Below, one piece after another: positions 33,546 through 42,491 of a stretch of 47,200 nt of DNA. Position 1 is the first letter of the stretch. Each line of letters opens with the position of its first letter. The stretch comes from Streptomyces sp. E2N166 (lineage in GTDB: Bacteria > Actinomycetota > Actinomycetes > Streptomycetales > Streptomycetaceae), in NCBI RefSeq assembly GCF_003671715.1, contig NZ_RAIF01000012.1, forward strand, positions 407,152 to 454,351, written 5' to 3'. The notes under the pieces are model-generated. The model ran no database searches and was not told the DNA's origin. It saw only the letters and a list, made by a program, of their open reading frames with translations. The position numbers were made by a program, and so were the translations under genes.

Positions 33546-35069
33546 GTGAACACCGACCGACCCGACAACGACGACGCCGACGCCGCCGACGAGGCCGGCG
33601 CCGGGCGTCCCGCGCGGCGGCGTCCCCGGGCGGTCGCCGTCGCCTCCGTCGCCGCCGCCGTGCTGTTGGTGGGGACCGGCGGCGCCTATCTGGCCACGTC
33701 CGCCTCCGGCGGCGGCCCGGACGGCGGTACGGCCTCCGGTGCGTCCGGCGACGACACTCCCCCGCCGCTCACCCTGGACGACCACGCGGCGCCGTCCGGA
33801 AGCGGCGGTACGAACGGCATCGCGCCCGGCGAGCCCAACCCCTACGGCGTCACCTACCGCGCCGACGGCTCGCTGCCCGACGGCCCCGGCTCGGCGCCCG
33901 TGTACCGGGCGAAGGGCGAGGTCACCGAGGCGGAGGTGGCCCGGCTGGCCGAGGCGCTCGGGGTCGACGGTGCGCCGCGCGTGCGGGGCGAGGCATGGAA
34001 GGTCGGCAACGCCAACGACGGTTCGGGTCCGCTGCTGACGGTGAACACGCAGGCCCCGGGCACCTGGACGTTCCACCGCTACACGCCCGGTACCGACAAC
34101 TGCAAGAAGGGCGCCGCGTGCAAGGGCCCGTCCGCCGACGGGGACCCGGTGAGCGAGGCGGCCGCGAAGAAGGCTGCGGCGCCGGTGCTGAAGGCGCTGG
34201 GCCAGGACGACGCCAAGCTGGACGCGGGCCAGGTCATGGGCGCCCGGCGGGCCGTGAACGCCGAACCCGAGGTCGGCGGGCTGCCCACGTACGGCTGGAC
34301 GACCGGTGTGGTCGTCGGCGCGCAGGGCGATGTGGTCGGCGGCAGCGGTCAGGTGAAGGTGCCGGTCAAGGGGGACACGTATCCCGTCCTGGGTGCGGAG
34401 GAAACGCTGGCGCTGCTGAACACGCCGGGCGGCGGCCCGGGCGCCGGCATCGGGGGCTGCGCGAGCCCCGTACCGCATCAGGACGGCGCGGACACGCCCT
34501 GCGAGCCGCCGACGGGAACTCCGGAGAAGCCGCAGCAGCCGGAGAAGCGGACCATCACGGTCGAGGACGCGGTGTTCGGGCTGGCCGCGCATCCGGTGCG
34601 GGGGCGGCAGACGCTGGTGCCGTCGTGGCTGTTCGAGGTGCGGGCGCCGGGCACGGGGGACGCCTTCACGGTGACGTATCCGGCGGTCGACCCGAAGTAC
34701 CTGACGTCCGCGGCCCCCGCCTCACCGTCCCCGGCCCCGTCCGACGAGCCGCCCTCGGCGCCGGGTGAGCCCCGCGACGTCGAGGTGAACGGCTATACGG
34801 CCGAGGGCGGGGAGCTGACCGTGCACTTCACGGGCGGGGTGTGCTCCGACTACGAGGCGAAGGCGGAGGAGAGCGCGGGCAAGGTGACCGTCACGGTGAC
34901 CGAGACCCCGCATCCGGAGAAGGTCTGCATCCTGATCGCCAAGGAGTACGAGCGGACGGTGCCGCTCGACGAGCCGCTCGGCGACCGGACGGTCGTGGGC
35001 TCGGACGGCGAGGAGATTCCGCCGCACAAGCCGGGCGCGCGGCTTCCGGCGCCGTCCAGGGGCCGGTGA
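33546..35069 (+). CDS. Large membrane-anchored extracytoplasmic protein of unknown function
   Basis: A 507-residue protein. An acidic, then Arg-rich cytoplasmic N-terminus (about 35 residues) is followed by one membrane helix (AVASVAAAVLLVGTGGAYL, about residues 36-56) and a long secreted region. The exported part has low-complexity Gly/Ser/Asp/Pro linkers separating globular stretches (about residues 95-290 and 330-480), with two Cys pairs (DNCKKGAACK and GGCASP...TPCEPP). No known catalytic motif is visible. The start is GTG at 33546 with AAGGAG seven bases upstream. An ECF-like promoter suggests envelope-stress control. A strong bidirectional terminator follows. Confidence 0.85.
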   Translation: MNTDRPDNDDADAADEAGAGRPARRRPRAVAVASVAAAVLLVGTGGAYLATSASGGGPDGGTASGASGDDTPPPLTLDDHAAPSGSGGTNGIAPGEPNPYGVTYRADGSLPDGPGSAPVYRAKGEVTEAEVARLAEALGVDGAPRVRGEAWKVGNANDGSGPLLTVNTQAPGTWTFHRYTPGTDNCKKGAACKGPSADGDPVSEAAAKKAAAPVLKALGQDDAKLDAGQVMGARRAVNAEPEVGGLPTYGWTTGVVVGAQGDVVGGSGQVKVPVKGDTYPVLGAEETLALLNTPGGGPGAGIGGCASPVPHQDGADTPCEPPTGTPEKPQQPEKRTITVEDAVFGLAAHPVRGRQTLVPSWLFEVRAPGTGDAFTVTYPAVDPKYLTSAAPASPSPAPSDEPPSAPGEPRDVEVNGYTAEGGELTVHFTGGVCSDYEAKAEESAGKVTVTVTETPHPEKVCILIAKEYERTVPLDEPLGDRTVVGSDGEEIPPHKPGARLPAPSRGR

Positions 35070-35093
35070 CGGCGGTCCCGTAGGCGGGCAGGC

Positions 35094-35137
35094 AAGAGGG
35101 CGGCGGCCCGGGGTCGGTCCCGGGCCGCCGCCCTCTT
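35094..35137. terminator. Bidirectional terminator, 19-bp perfect stem
   Basis: 35094-35112 pairs perfectly with 35119-35137 around a 6-nt loop. The arms start with AAGAGGG and end with CCCTCTT. It sits between the convergent membrane-anchored hypothetical gene and erpA, and could end both transcripts. Confidence 0.9.
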
Positions 35138-35224
35138 ACGACTGTGGCGTGCCCACCGCGCGGCCAGGGACCGCGCCGATCGGGCGCCGCGCTCTTCCGG
35201 CGGCCTGATCCGCCGGGGCAGCCC

Positions 35225-35581
35225 CTAGCTGAAGGAGTCGCCGCAGGCGCAGGAGCCCGTCGCGTTCGGGTTGTCGATCGTGAAGCCCTGCTTCTCGATC
35301 GTGTCGACGAAGTCGATGGTGGCGCCGCCCAGGTACGGGGCGCTCATGCGGTCGGTGGTGACCTTGACGCCGTCGAAGTCCTTCACCACGTCGCCGTCGA
35401 GCGAGCGCTCGTCGAAGAAGAGCTGGTAGCGCAGGCCGGAGCAGCCGCCGGGCTGGACGGCGACGCGCAGCGCCAGATCCTCACGGCCTTCCTGGTCGAG
35501 CAGGGCCTTGACCTTGGCCGCGGCGGCGTCGGTCAGGATGATGCCGTCGGTGACGGTGGTGGTCTCGTCCGATACGGACAT
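35225..35581 (-). CDS. erpA: A-type iron-sulfur carrier ErpA (HesB/IscA family)
   Basis: A 118-residue A-type carrier that receives Fe-S clusters from the assembly machinery and inserts them into target enzymes. The three conserved cysteines are Cys47 in PGGCSGLRY and Cys111/Cys113 in GSCACGDSF. ATG at 35581 has GGAGAG six bases upstream. It is divergent from nadA, whose product needs a [4Fe-4S] cluster, and close to a cysteine desulfurase. Mycobacteria have the matching gene (Rv2204c) in the same neighbourhood. Confidence 0.95.
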   Translation of the reverse strand: MSVSDETTTVTDGIILTDAAAAKVKALLDQEGREDLALRVAVQPGGCSGLRYQLFFDERSLDGDVVKDFDGVKVTTDRMSAPYLGGATIDFVDTIEKQGFTIDNPNATGSCACGDSFS

Positions 35582-35774
35582 CTACATCTCTCCAAGGTTG
35601 TACGGAGACTGCTTGCCGACGGTTCCAACCGGCGGGGCCGCGGATTCATTCCGGGCGGGCCCGTGTCTTCGTCCTCGGCCTTCCCTTCATGCTCGCACAC
35701 GCGTCGGGCGGCGGACAGCGGCTGTGGACGGCGGCCTGGACACCGGGATTCACGTCACACCGACACTATGGGCA

Positions 35775-35823
35775 TCGTCAAACTGACGTGAACCGGTTAT
35801 GATATATAGCGTCAGTTCGACGA
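35775..35823 (+). promoter_or_regulatory. nadA promoter inside a 14-bp inverted repeat
   Basis: TCGTCAAACTGACG (35775-35788) and CGTCAGTTCGACGA (35810-35823) are inverted repeats with a single mismatch, 21 bp apart. TATGAT (35798-35803), in an unusually AT-rich stretch, lies between them and is a good -10. A repressor bound to both arms would block RNA polymerase. The rest of 35582-35844 shows no gene. Confidence 0.7.
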
Positions 35824-35844
35824 AAAGTAGAAAGGGTGCGTGTC

Positions 35845-37029
35845 GTGACCACCGCCCAAACCCAGGAGCTCGACGTACAGCCGTCGCCCCTCGCCCTGCT
35901 GCTGCTCGGCCGCGAGGCCGACCCGAGGAGCGAGCGCGGCGTGGAATGCCCCGGCGACCTGCCCTCGCCCTCCGACCCGGGCCTGGTCGCGCGCGCCCGC
36001 GCGGCCAAGGAGAAGCTCGGGGACAAGGTCTTCGTGCTCGGTCACCACTACCAGCGCGACGAGGTCATCCAGTTCGCCGACGTCACGGGTGACTCCTTCA
36101 AGCTGGCCCGGGACGCGGCCGCGCGCCCGGAGGCCGAGTACATCGTCTTCTGCGGTGTGCACTTCATGGCGGAGTCGGCCGACATCCTGACCTCCGACGA
36201 GCAGAAGGTGGTCCTGCCCGACCTGGCCGCCGGCTGCTCCATGGCGGACATGGCCACCGCCGAGCAGGTCGCCGAGTGCTGGGACGTGCTGACCGAGGCC
36301 GGCATCGCCGAGCAGGTCGTGCCCGTCTCGTACATGAACTCGTCCGCGGACATCAAGGCGTTCACGGGCAAGCACGGCGGCACCATCTGCACGTCGTCCA
36401 ACGCCGAGCGGGCCCTGGACTGGGCCTTCGAGCAGGGCGAGAAGGTGCTGTTCCTGCCCGACCAGCACCTGGGCCGCAACACCGCGGTGCGGGACATGGG
36501 CATGTCTTTGGAGGACTGCGTCCTCTACAACCCGCACAAGCCCAACGGCGGGCTGACCGCCGAGGAACTGCGGGCCGCGAAGATGATCCTTTGGCGGGGT
36601 CACTGCTCGGTGCACGGCCGCTTCAGCCTCGACTCGGTGAACGACGTGCGCGCGCGCATACCGGGCGTCAACGTCCTGGTGCACCCCGAGTGCCGGCACG
36701 AGGTCGTCGCGGCGGCGGACTACGTCGGCTCGACCGAGTACATCATCAAGGCCCTGGAGGCGGCCCCGGCCGGTTCCAAGTGGGCCATCGGTACCGAGCT
36801 GAACCTGGTCCGACGGTTGGCGAACCGTTTCGCCGCCGAGGGCAAGGAGATCGTCTTCCTCGACAAGACGGTCTGCTTCTGCTCGACCATGAACCGCATC
36901 GACCTGCCGCACCTGGTGTGGGCGCTGGAGTCGCTCGCCGAGGGCAACCTCGTCAACCGCATCGAGGTGGACAAGGAGACGGAGGCGTTCGCGAAGCTGG
37001 CGCTGGAGCGGATGCTCGCCCTGCCGTAG
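35845..37029 (+). CDS. nadA: Quinolinate synthase NadA
   Basis: A 394-residue enzyme that condenses iminoaspartate with dihydroxyacetone phosphate to quinolinate in de novo NAD synthesis. It needs a [4Fe-4S] cluster; the expected ligand regions are FCGVHFMAESAD, HPECRHEV and DKTVCFCSTMN. LGHHYQRDEVIQFAD and LAAGCSMADMA are also typical. The GTG at 35845 was chosen over the one at 35836 because GAAAGGG then has proper spacing. The usual partners nadB and nadC are not in this window. Its promoter lies inside a large inverted repeat, consistent with control by an NAD-responsive repressor. Confidence 0.96.
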   Translation: MTTAQTQELDVQPSPLALLLLGREADPRSERGVECPGDLPSPSDPGLVARARAAKEKLGDKVFVLGHHYQRDEVIQFADVTGDSFKLARDAAARPEAEYIVFCGVHFMAESADILTSDEQKVVLPDLAAGCSMADMATAEQVAECWDVLTEAGIAEQVVPVSYMNSSADIKAFTGKHGGTICTSSNAERALDWAFEQGEKVLFLPDQHLGRNTAVRDMGMSLEDCVLYNPHKPNGGLTAEELRAAKMILWRGHCSVHGRFSLDSVNDVRARIPGVNVLVHPECRHEVVAAADYVGSTEYIIKALEAAPAGSKWAIGTELNLVRRLANRFAAEGKEIVFLDKTVCFCSTMNRIDLPHLVWALESLAEGNLVNRIEVDKETEAFAKLALERMLALP

Positions 37030-37069
37030 GGGGCGATTTCCCACCCATCCGTCCGTGCGGGGTGTTTCA

Positions 37070-37123
37070 AACGGCTCAGGTCCCGCCCGACCACCTTCGG
37101 TGTCGGGCGGGACCTGAGCCGTT
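37070..37123. terminator. Bidirectional terminator, 22-bp perfect stem
   Basis: 37070-37091 pairs perfectly with 37102-37123 around a short loop that can itself pair (ACC/GGT). It lies between the convergent nadA and RND transporter genes, 41 nt past the nadA stop and 10 nt past the transporter's stop. Confidence 0.92.
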
Positions 37124-37132
37124 CTCGCGGGC

Positions 37133-40100
37133 TCAGACCTTCGCCGTCTCCGGCTCGTCCGAAGCCGCGGGCTGCGACGGCACGTCGCCGCCCTTCTTCG
37201 CCGCCCGCTTCTTCGCGCGCCGCTCCTTGCGCAGTTCCAGCATCGCGTAGAGCGTCGGGACCAGCAGCAGGGTCAGCAGGGTCGACGTGATCAGGCCGCC
37301 GATCACCACCACCGCCAGCGGCTGGGCGATGAAGCCGCCCTCGCCGGTGACGCCCAGCGCCATGGGGAGCAGGGCGAAGATCGTCGCCAGGGCCGTCATC
37401 AGGATGGGCCGCAGACGGTGCCGGCCGCCCTCGACGACCGCTTCGACGACGCCGTAGCCCTGCTTGCGGTACTGGTTGATCAGGTCGATCAGCACGATCG
37501 CGTTGGTGACCACGATGCCGATCAGCATCAGCATGCCGATCATCGCCGGGACGCCCATCGGGGTGCCCGTCGCCAGCAGCAGGCCGATCGCGCCGGTCGC
37601 CGCGAACGGGATCGACACCAGCAGGATCAGCGGCTGGGCCAGCGACCGGAAGGTGCCGACCAGCAGCATGAACACGATCGCGATCGCCGCGAGCATGGCC
37701 AGGCCCAGGTTGGCGAACGCCTCGTCCTGGTCGGCGGTGACGCCGCCGATCTCGGCCGTGGCACCGGCCGGCAGGTCCAGGCCGTTGATCTCCGACTGGA
37801 GTTCCGTGCCCACCGCGCCGGTGTTGTCACCGGTCGGCTTGGCCGTGATGGTCGCCGCGCGCTGCCCGTCGATGCGGGTCATCGACACCGGGCCGTCCAC
37901 CAGCTCGACCGTGGCGATGTCGCCGAGCTTCGCCGGGCCCAGATTCAGGGCATTCAGCTGGGCCAGCGTCTCGGCCGGCCGGGCCGACCTGATCACGACG
38001 TCGCGCTCGGTGTCGTCGAGGATCGCCTTGGCGGCCGGGGTGCCGCGCACCGCCTGGGCGACGGCCGCGCCGAGCGTCTGGTCGGTGAACCCGGCCTCGG
38101 CGGCCTTCGCGTTGGCCTTGACCGAGACGCGCGGCACGCTCTGCGCCAGGTCGCTGGTGACGTCGGTGACGTCGTCGAGCCCGGCGACCGTCTTGCGGAC
38201 CTTCTCGGAGGCCTCGCGGAGCACCTGAGCGTCGGCGGCCTTGACGACGACGCTCAGGTCCTGGCTGCCGAAGCCGTCACCGGCGGCGATGGTGGTGGTG
38301 CCGATGCCGTCGAGCTTCGCCAGCCCGTCCTCGATGTGGTCCTGGACGTCCTCGGTGTTCGCCGAGTCCTCCAGCATCAGCTGGTACGAGGCCTGGTTGG
38401 TGTCCGTGCCGCCGCCGAAGGCGGCCATGAAGCCGGACGAGCCGATGGTGACCTGGTAGTCCTTGACGCCCTCGGTGTCGCCGAGCAGCTTCTCGACCTT
38501 CTCGGCCTGGGCGTTGGTCGCGGCCAGACTGGTGCCGGGCTTCAGCTCCTGCTTGATGCTGAGGACCTTCTGCTCGCCCTGGTCGAAGAAGTTCGTCTTC
38601 AGCAGCGGCGCCATGGCGAACGTGCCGATCAGCACGACGACCGCGATGGCCACGCTGGTCAGGCGGCGGCGGGTGGCGAAGCGCAGGACGGGGACGTAGA
38701 ACCGCTGGAGGCGGCTCTTCGCCTCCTTCTCCTCGGCCAGCCGGCGCGCCTCGTCCGCGTCCTCGGGGGTGCCCTTGGGCGGGCGCAGGAACCAGTACGA
38801 CAGGACCGGGACGACCGTCAGCGACACCAGCAGGGACGCCAGCAGCGCGGCGGTCACGGTCAGGCTGAAGGAGCCGAACAGCTCGCCGACCATGCCGCCG
38901 ACCAGGCCGATCGGCAGGAACACGGCCACCGTGGTGAGCGTCGATGAGGTGACCGCGCCGGCGACCTCGCGGACGGCCTTGAGGATGGCCTCCTGGCGCT
39001 CCTCGCCGTAGCCGAGGTGCCGCTTGATGTTCTCCAGGACCACGATCGAGTCGTCGACGACCCGGCCGATGGCGATGGTGAGCGCGCCCAGCGTCAGCAT
39101 GTTCAGCGACAGGTCGCGCGTCCACAGGACGATCAGCGCCAGCACCACGGACAGCGGGATGGAGACCGCGGTGACCAGGGTCGAGCGGATCGACGCCAGG
39201 AAGACCAGGATGACCAGGACGGCGAAGAGCAGACCGAGCCCGCCCTCCGTGGTCAGACCCGAGATGGCCTTGGACACCGCCGGGCCCTGGTCGCTGACGA
39301 CGGTGAGCGTCGCGCCGGAGCCGAGCTGCTCGCGCAGGCCGGGAAGCTTGTCCTCGACGGCGTCCGAGATCGCGACCGCGCTGCCCTCGTGGTCCATCGT
39401 GACGGCGACGGAGAGGCTCGGCTCACCGTTGGTGCGGGTGAGGGAGTCGGCCTTGGCCTCCTCCTCCTCGACGGTGGCCACGTCGCCGAGGCGGACGGGC
39501 TTGTCGACGCCCTCGCCGGTGACCATCAGGTCCTGGATCTGCTTCAGCGAGGTGAAGCCACCGCCGACCTGGACGGTGCGGTTGGCACCGGCCTCGTCGA
39601 AGGAGCCCGCGGGGACGGTCGCGCCGCCGGCCTGGAGGGACTGGGCGAGGGCCTGCGGGCTCACGCCCGCCCTGGCCAGCTTCGCCTGATCGGGCGTGAC
39701 GGTGACCTGCACGTCCCGGACGCCGTCGACCACGACCTGGGCGACGCCGTCGATGTCCTTCAGCTCCGAGACGACCGTCTTGTCGAGCTGGTCGGCCAGC
39801 GCCTGCTGGTCCTTGTCGGAGGTGACGGCGAGGACGACGGTGGGGATGTCGTCCGTCGAGCCGGAGATGACCTGCGGGTCCACGTCGTCCGGGAGCTGGG
39901 CGCGGGCCCGGTTGACGGCCTGCTGGACGTCGGCGACGAGCTGCTGGGTGCCGTTGCCGTAGTCGAAGGACGCCATGATGACGGCGTTGCCCTCACTGGC
40001 CGTCGCGGTGATGCCGGAGATCCCGTCGACGGCTTCGAGGCTGTCCTCGATCGGTTCGACGACCTGCTTCTCGACCACGTCCGGCGAGGCACCCTGGTAG

Positions 40101-40252
40101 GGCGCCAGCACGGACACCATGGGCAGTTCGATGGTGGGCAGCAGCTGCTGCTTGAGCTGGGGGATGGCGATCGCGCCGAAGACGAGCGCGACGATCGACA
40201 TCAGGCCTATCAGGGCCCGTTGTGCGAGGCTGAATCTCGACAGCCAGGACAT
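37133..40252 (-). CDS. RND-superfamily transporter (AcrB/SwrC-like)
   Basis: A 1039-residue protein with the duplicated RND plan: TM1, a large extracytoplasmic domain, six helices, a second large domain and five further helices. The start MSWLSRFSLAQRALIG is typical of HAE-type pumps, and the proton-relay pair is in GRVVDDSIVVLENIKRH of TM4. The C-terminal tail is charged and cytoplasmic. Such pumps in monoderm bacteria work without a TolC partner, exporting lipophilic or surfactant-like compounds. The ATG at 40252 is used; a frame extension to 40363 lacks support. It is the last gene of a same-strand run with a two-component system and PspA. Confidence 0.94.
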   Translation of the reverse strand: MSWLSRFSLAQRALIGLMSIVALVFGAIAIPQLKQQLLPTIELPMVSVLAPYQGASPDVVEKQVVEPIEDSLEAVDGISGITATASEGNAVIMASFDYGNGTQQLVADVQQAVNRARAQLPDDVDPQVISGSTDDIPTVVLAVTSDKDQQALADQLDKTVVSELKDIDGVAQVVVDGVRDVQVTVTPDQAKLARAGVSPQALAQSLQAGGATVPAGSFDEAGANRTVQVGGGFTSLKQIQDLMVTGEGVDKPVRLGDVATVEEEEAKADSLTRTNGEPSLSVAVTMDHEGSAVAISDAVEDKLPGLREQLGSGATLTVVSDQGPAVSKAISGLTTEGGLGLLFAVLVILVFLASIRSTLVTAVSIPLSVVLALIVLWTRDLSLNMLTLGALTIAIGRVVDDSIVVLENIKRHLGYGEERQEAILKAVREVAGAVTSSTLTTVAVFLPIGLVGGMVGELFGSFSLTVTAALLASLLVSLTVVPVLSYWFLRPPKGTPEDADEARRLAEEKEAKSRLQRFYVPVLRFATRRRLTSVAIAVVVLIGTFAMAPLLKTNFFDQGEQKVLSIKQELKPGTSLAATNAQAEKVEKLLGDTEGVKDYQVTIGSSGFMAAFGGGTDTNQASYQLMLEDSANTEDVQDHIEDGLAKLDGIGTTTIAAGDGFGSQDLSVVVKAADAQVLREASEKVRKTVAGLDDVTDVTSDLAQSVPRVSVKANAKAAEAGFTDQTLGAAVAQAVRGTPAAKAILDDTERDVVIRSARPAETLAQLNALNLGPAKLGDIATVELVDGPVSMTRIDGQRAATITAKPTGDNTGAVGTELQSEINGLDLPAGATAEIGGVTADQDEAFANLGLAMLAAIAIVFMLLVGTFRSLAQPLILLVSIPFAATGAIGLLLATGTPMGVPAMIGMLMLIGIVVTNAIVLIDLINQYRKQGYGVVEAVVEGGRHRLRPILMTALATIFALLPMALGVTGEGGFIAQPLAVVVIGGLITSTLLTLLLVPTLYAMLELRKERRAKKRAAKKGGDVPSQPAASDEPETAKV

Positions 40253-40409
40253 GGATCTGGGTCTCTCTTCTGTGGCCGAGCGGTGGGGGACGGGGCACAT
40301 CTGTACGCCCACCCCGACACCCTGGTCCATGAGCGCCCCCGGTTCCCTAGGTCCCAGGTCCATTTCCTTATGCGGCGCATACTCCCCCCGCAGTACACCG
40401 GGGCAGAGG

Positions 40410-41093
40410 TCACTCCACCCTCGGACGTACCAGCCCGGACTCGTACGCGATGACGACCAGCTGGGCGCGGTCGCGGGCGCCCAGCTTGGCCATGGCCCGG
40501 TTGACGTGCGTCTTCACGGTGAGCGGGCTGACCTCCAGCCGCTCGGCGATCTCGTCGTTGGAGAGCCCGCCGGCGACCTGGACCAGCACCTCGCGCTCGC
40601 GCACGGTCAGCGTCTCCAGCCGCTCGGCGCGGGCGGGGTCGCGGTCCTCGCCCGCCGTGCCCTCCTGGGCGAGGAAGCGGGCGATCAGCCCTTTGGTGGC
40701 GGTCGGGGACAGCAGCGCCTCGCCGCCGGCCGCGACGCGGATCGCGCTGAGCAGTTCCTCGGGTTCGGAGCCCTTGCCGAGGAAGCCGGAGGCGCCCGCG
40801 CGCAGCGACTGCACCACGTAGTCGTCGACCTCGAAGGTGGTCAGTATGACCACGCGGACGTGGGCGAGGGACGGGTCGGCGCTGATCATGCGGGTGGCGG
40901 CGAGGCCGTCGGTGCCGGGCATCCGGATGTCCATCAGCACCACGTCGGCCCGCTGCTCGGCGGCCAGCCGGGCCGCCTCCGCGCCGTCGGACGCCTCCCC
41001 CACCACCTCCATGTCGGGCTCGGAGTCGACCAGCACCCGGAAGGCGCTGCGCAGCAACGCCTGGTCGTCGGCGAGCAGGACACGGATCGTCAT
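40410..41093 (-). CDS. NarL/LuxR-family response regulator
   Basis: A 227-residue regulator. The receiver has the acidic pair LADDQ, phosphoacceptor Asp55 in VVLMDIRMPG, a switch residue in ILTTFE and Lys in LGKGSEPEEL. The C-terminal LuxR helix-turn-helix is LTVREREVLVQVAGGLSNDEIAERL then SPLTVKTHVNRAMAKLGARDR. ATG at 41093 overlaps the kinase stop by 4 nt. A 157-bp gap separates it from the RND transporter gene, which is a likely target. Confidence 0.95.
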   Translation of the reverse strand: MTIRVLLADDQALLRSAFRVLVDSEPDMEVVGEASDGAEAARLAAEQRADVVLMDIRMPGTDGLAATRMISADPSLAHVRVVILTTFEVDDYVVQSLRAGASGFLGKGSEPEELLSAIRVAAGGEALLSPTATKGLIARFLAQEGTAGEDRDPARAERLETLTVREREVLVQVAGGLSNDEIAERLEVSPLTVKTHVNRAMAKLGARDRAQLVVIAYESGLVRPRVE

Positions 41094-42319
41094 ACGGGGC
41101 CCTCCGCGGTATCGGTGCGGTTCCTGACCGGAAGGATCGCATGGACCCGGAAACCGCCTCCGTAACGGGGACCGGTGGTGAGGGTGCCGCTCACTGCGGT
41201 GACCCGCTCGCGCATCCCGATCAGGCCGTGGCCGCCGCCGTCGGCCGGGGCCTCGGGGGCCTCGCCCTCGCCGGCCCCGTCGTCGAGCACGGTGACCTCG
41301 ATGTTCGGCCCCACCCTCACGACGCTGACCTCGGCCTTCGCCCGCGTCCCCGCGTGCTTCTGCACGTTGGTCAACGCCTCCTGGATGATGCGGTAGGCGG
41401 CCAGGTCTACTGCGGTGGGCCGGTCGGTGCCCTGGTCGGTGCGGGCCACCTCGACGTGCAGTCCGGCGTGGTGGAAGGTGGCGACGAGTTCGCCGAGGCG
41501 GTCCAGGCCGGGAGCGGGTTCGGTCGGGGCCTCCGGGTCGCCGGACTGGCGGAGCAGGCCGACGGTGGCACGCAGCTCGCCCAGCGCGGAGCGGCTGGCC
41601 TCCCGTACGTGGGCGAGGGCCTCCTTGGCCTGGTCGGGCCGCTTGTCCATGATGTGGGCGGCGACCCCGGCCTGGACGTTGACCAGGGCGATGTGGTGGG
41701 CGACCACGTCGTGCAGGTCGCGGGCGATGCGCAGCCGCTCCTCGGCGACCCGGCGTCGGGCCTCCTCCTCGCGGGTGCGCTCGGCCTTCTCGGCCCGGTC
41801 GCGGATGGCCTGGACGAAGGCGCGCCGGCTGCGGACCGCGTCCCCGGCGGTGGCGCCGATGCCGGTCCAGGCGAAGACGGCGAGGTTCTCCTGCGCGTAC
41901 CAGGGCAGGGGCCCGGCCAGCATGGCGGCGCCGGTCAGGACCGTCATGGTGAGCAGGCCGACCCGCCAGGTGGTGGAACGGTCGGTGGATGCGGCGACGG
42001 TGAAGAGTGCGACGACGGCGGACATGACAACGGGCGCGCGGGGGTCGCCGGTGACGCTCTCGACGACGGAGACACCGCCGGTGACCGTGAGGACCGCCAG
42101 CGGGGCTCGGCGGCGGAAGACGAGCGCCGCGGCGCCGACGGCCATGAGGGCCAGGCTGAGTACGTCCGGGGTGCGCAGTCCCCAGCTCACGCCCTCGGGA
42201 CCGTGCGGGTCCACGAAGGAGCCGGCGACCATGCACACCAGGACGGCCGCGGCGATGGCCGCGTCCAGGGCGGAGGGGTGGGCGCCGATGGTGCAGCGGG
42301 CGCGGGCGAGGGTGCTCAC
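41090..42319 (-). CDS. NarL-class sensor histidine kinase (HisKA_3)
   Basis: A 409-residue kinase with about five to six N-terminal membrane helices (residues 17-160), almost no extracytoplasmic loops, then a HisKA_3 domain with His203 in ARDLHDVVAHHIALVNVQAGVA and an HATPase domain (EALTNVQKHAG, DDGAG, GHGLIGMRERV). The lack of a large sensor loop suggests intramembrane or membrane-stress sensing. Start GTG at 42319 has no ribosome binding site; TACCGT eight bases upstream suggests a leaderless transcript. It is coupled to the response regulator and lies downstream of pspA-pspAA on the same strand. Confidence 0.94.
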   Translation of the reverse strand: MSTLARARCTIGAHPSALDAAIAAAVLVCMVAGSFVDPHGPEGVSWGLRTPDVLSLALMAVGAAALVFRRRAPLAVLTVTGGVSVVESVTGDPRAPVVMSAVVALFTVAASTDRSTTWRVGLLTMTVLTGAAMLAGPLPWYAQENLAVFAWTGIGATAGDAVRSRRAFVQAIRDRAEKAERTREEEARRRVAEERLRIARDLHDVVAHHIALVNVQAGVAAHIMDKRPDQAKEALAHVREASRSALGELRATVGLLRQSGDPEAPTEPAPGLDRLGELVATFHHAGLHVEVARTDQGTDRPTAVDLAAYRIIQEALTNVQKHAGTRAKAEVSVVRVGPNIEVTVLDDGAGEGEAPEAPADGGGHGLIGMRERVTAVSGTLTTGPRYGGGFRVHAILPVRNRTDTAEGPV

Positions 42320-42384
42320 GGCTGTTTACGGTAGCTGGAGTGGGCGTCGGTCCGGGTCGCGCCCAGCGTGCAGTGGCCCTCGAC

Positions 42385-42456
42385 CTGGGGGCTGCGCCCC
42401 CAGACCCCCGCGGTCGGCCTGGACGGCCTCGTCCTCGAACGCCGGACGGGCTGGAG
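42385..42456. repeat. Dispersed Streptomyces repeat with terminator hairpin
   Basis: An 8-bp hairpin (CTGGGGGC-TGC-GCCCCCAG, 42385-42403) is followed by CTCGTCCTCGAACGCCGGACGGGCTG, given here as two adjoining blocks: CTCGTCCTCGAACG at 42428 onward and CCGGACGGGCTG. I recognise this pair as a very common Streptomyces intergenic element. It lies past the pspAA stop codon on the minus strand and probably ends the pspA-pspAA transcript. Confidence 0.65.
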
Positions 42457-42491
42457 GTGCCGGACGGACTGGGAGTACCGACCGGTGTCCG

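Noticed and set aside
33541-33549. ATG at 33541 as the start of the membrane-anchored protein or as a mini-uORF
   Set aside because: ATG CGG TGA stops after two codons; the GTG at 33546 has the right spacing to AAGGAG and opens the long frame.
36276-37250. Plus-strand open frame running from nadA through the terminator into the RND gene
   Set aside because: It is another frame of nadA, crosses a 22-bp terminator stem and has no domain.
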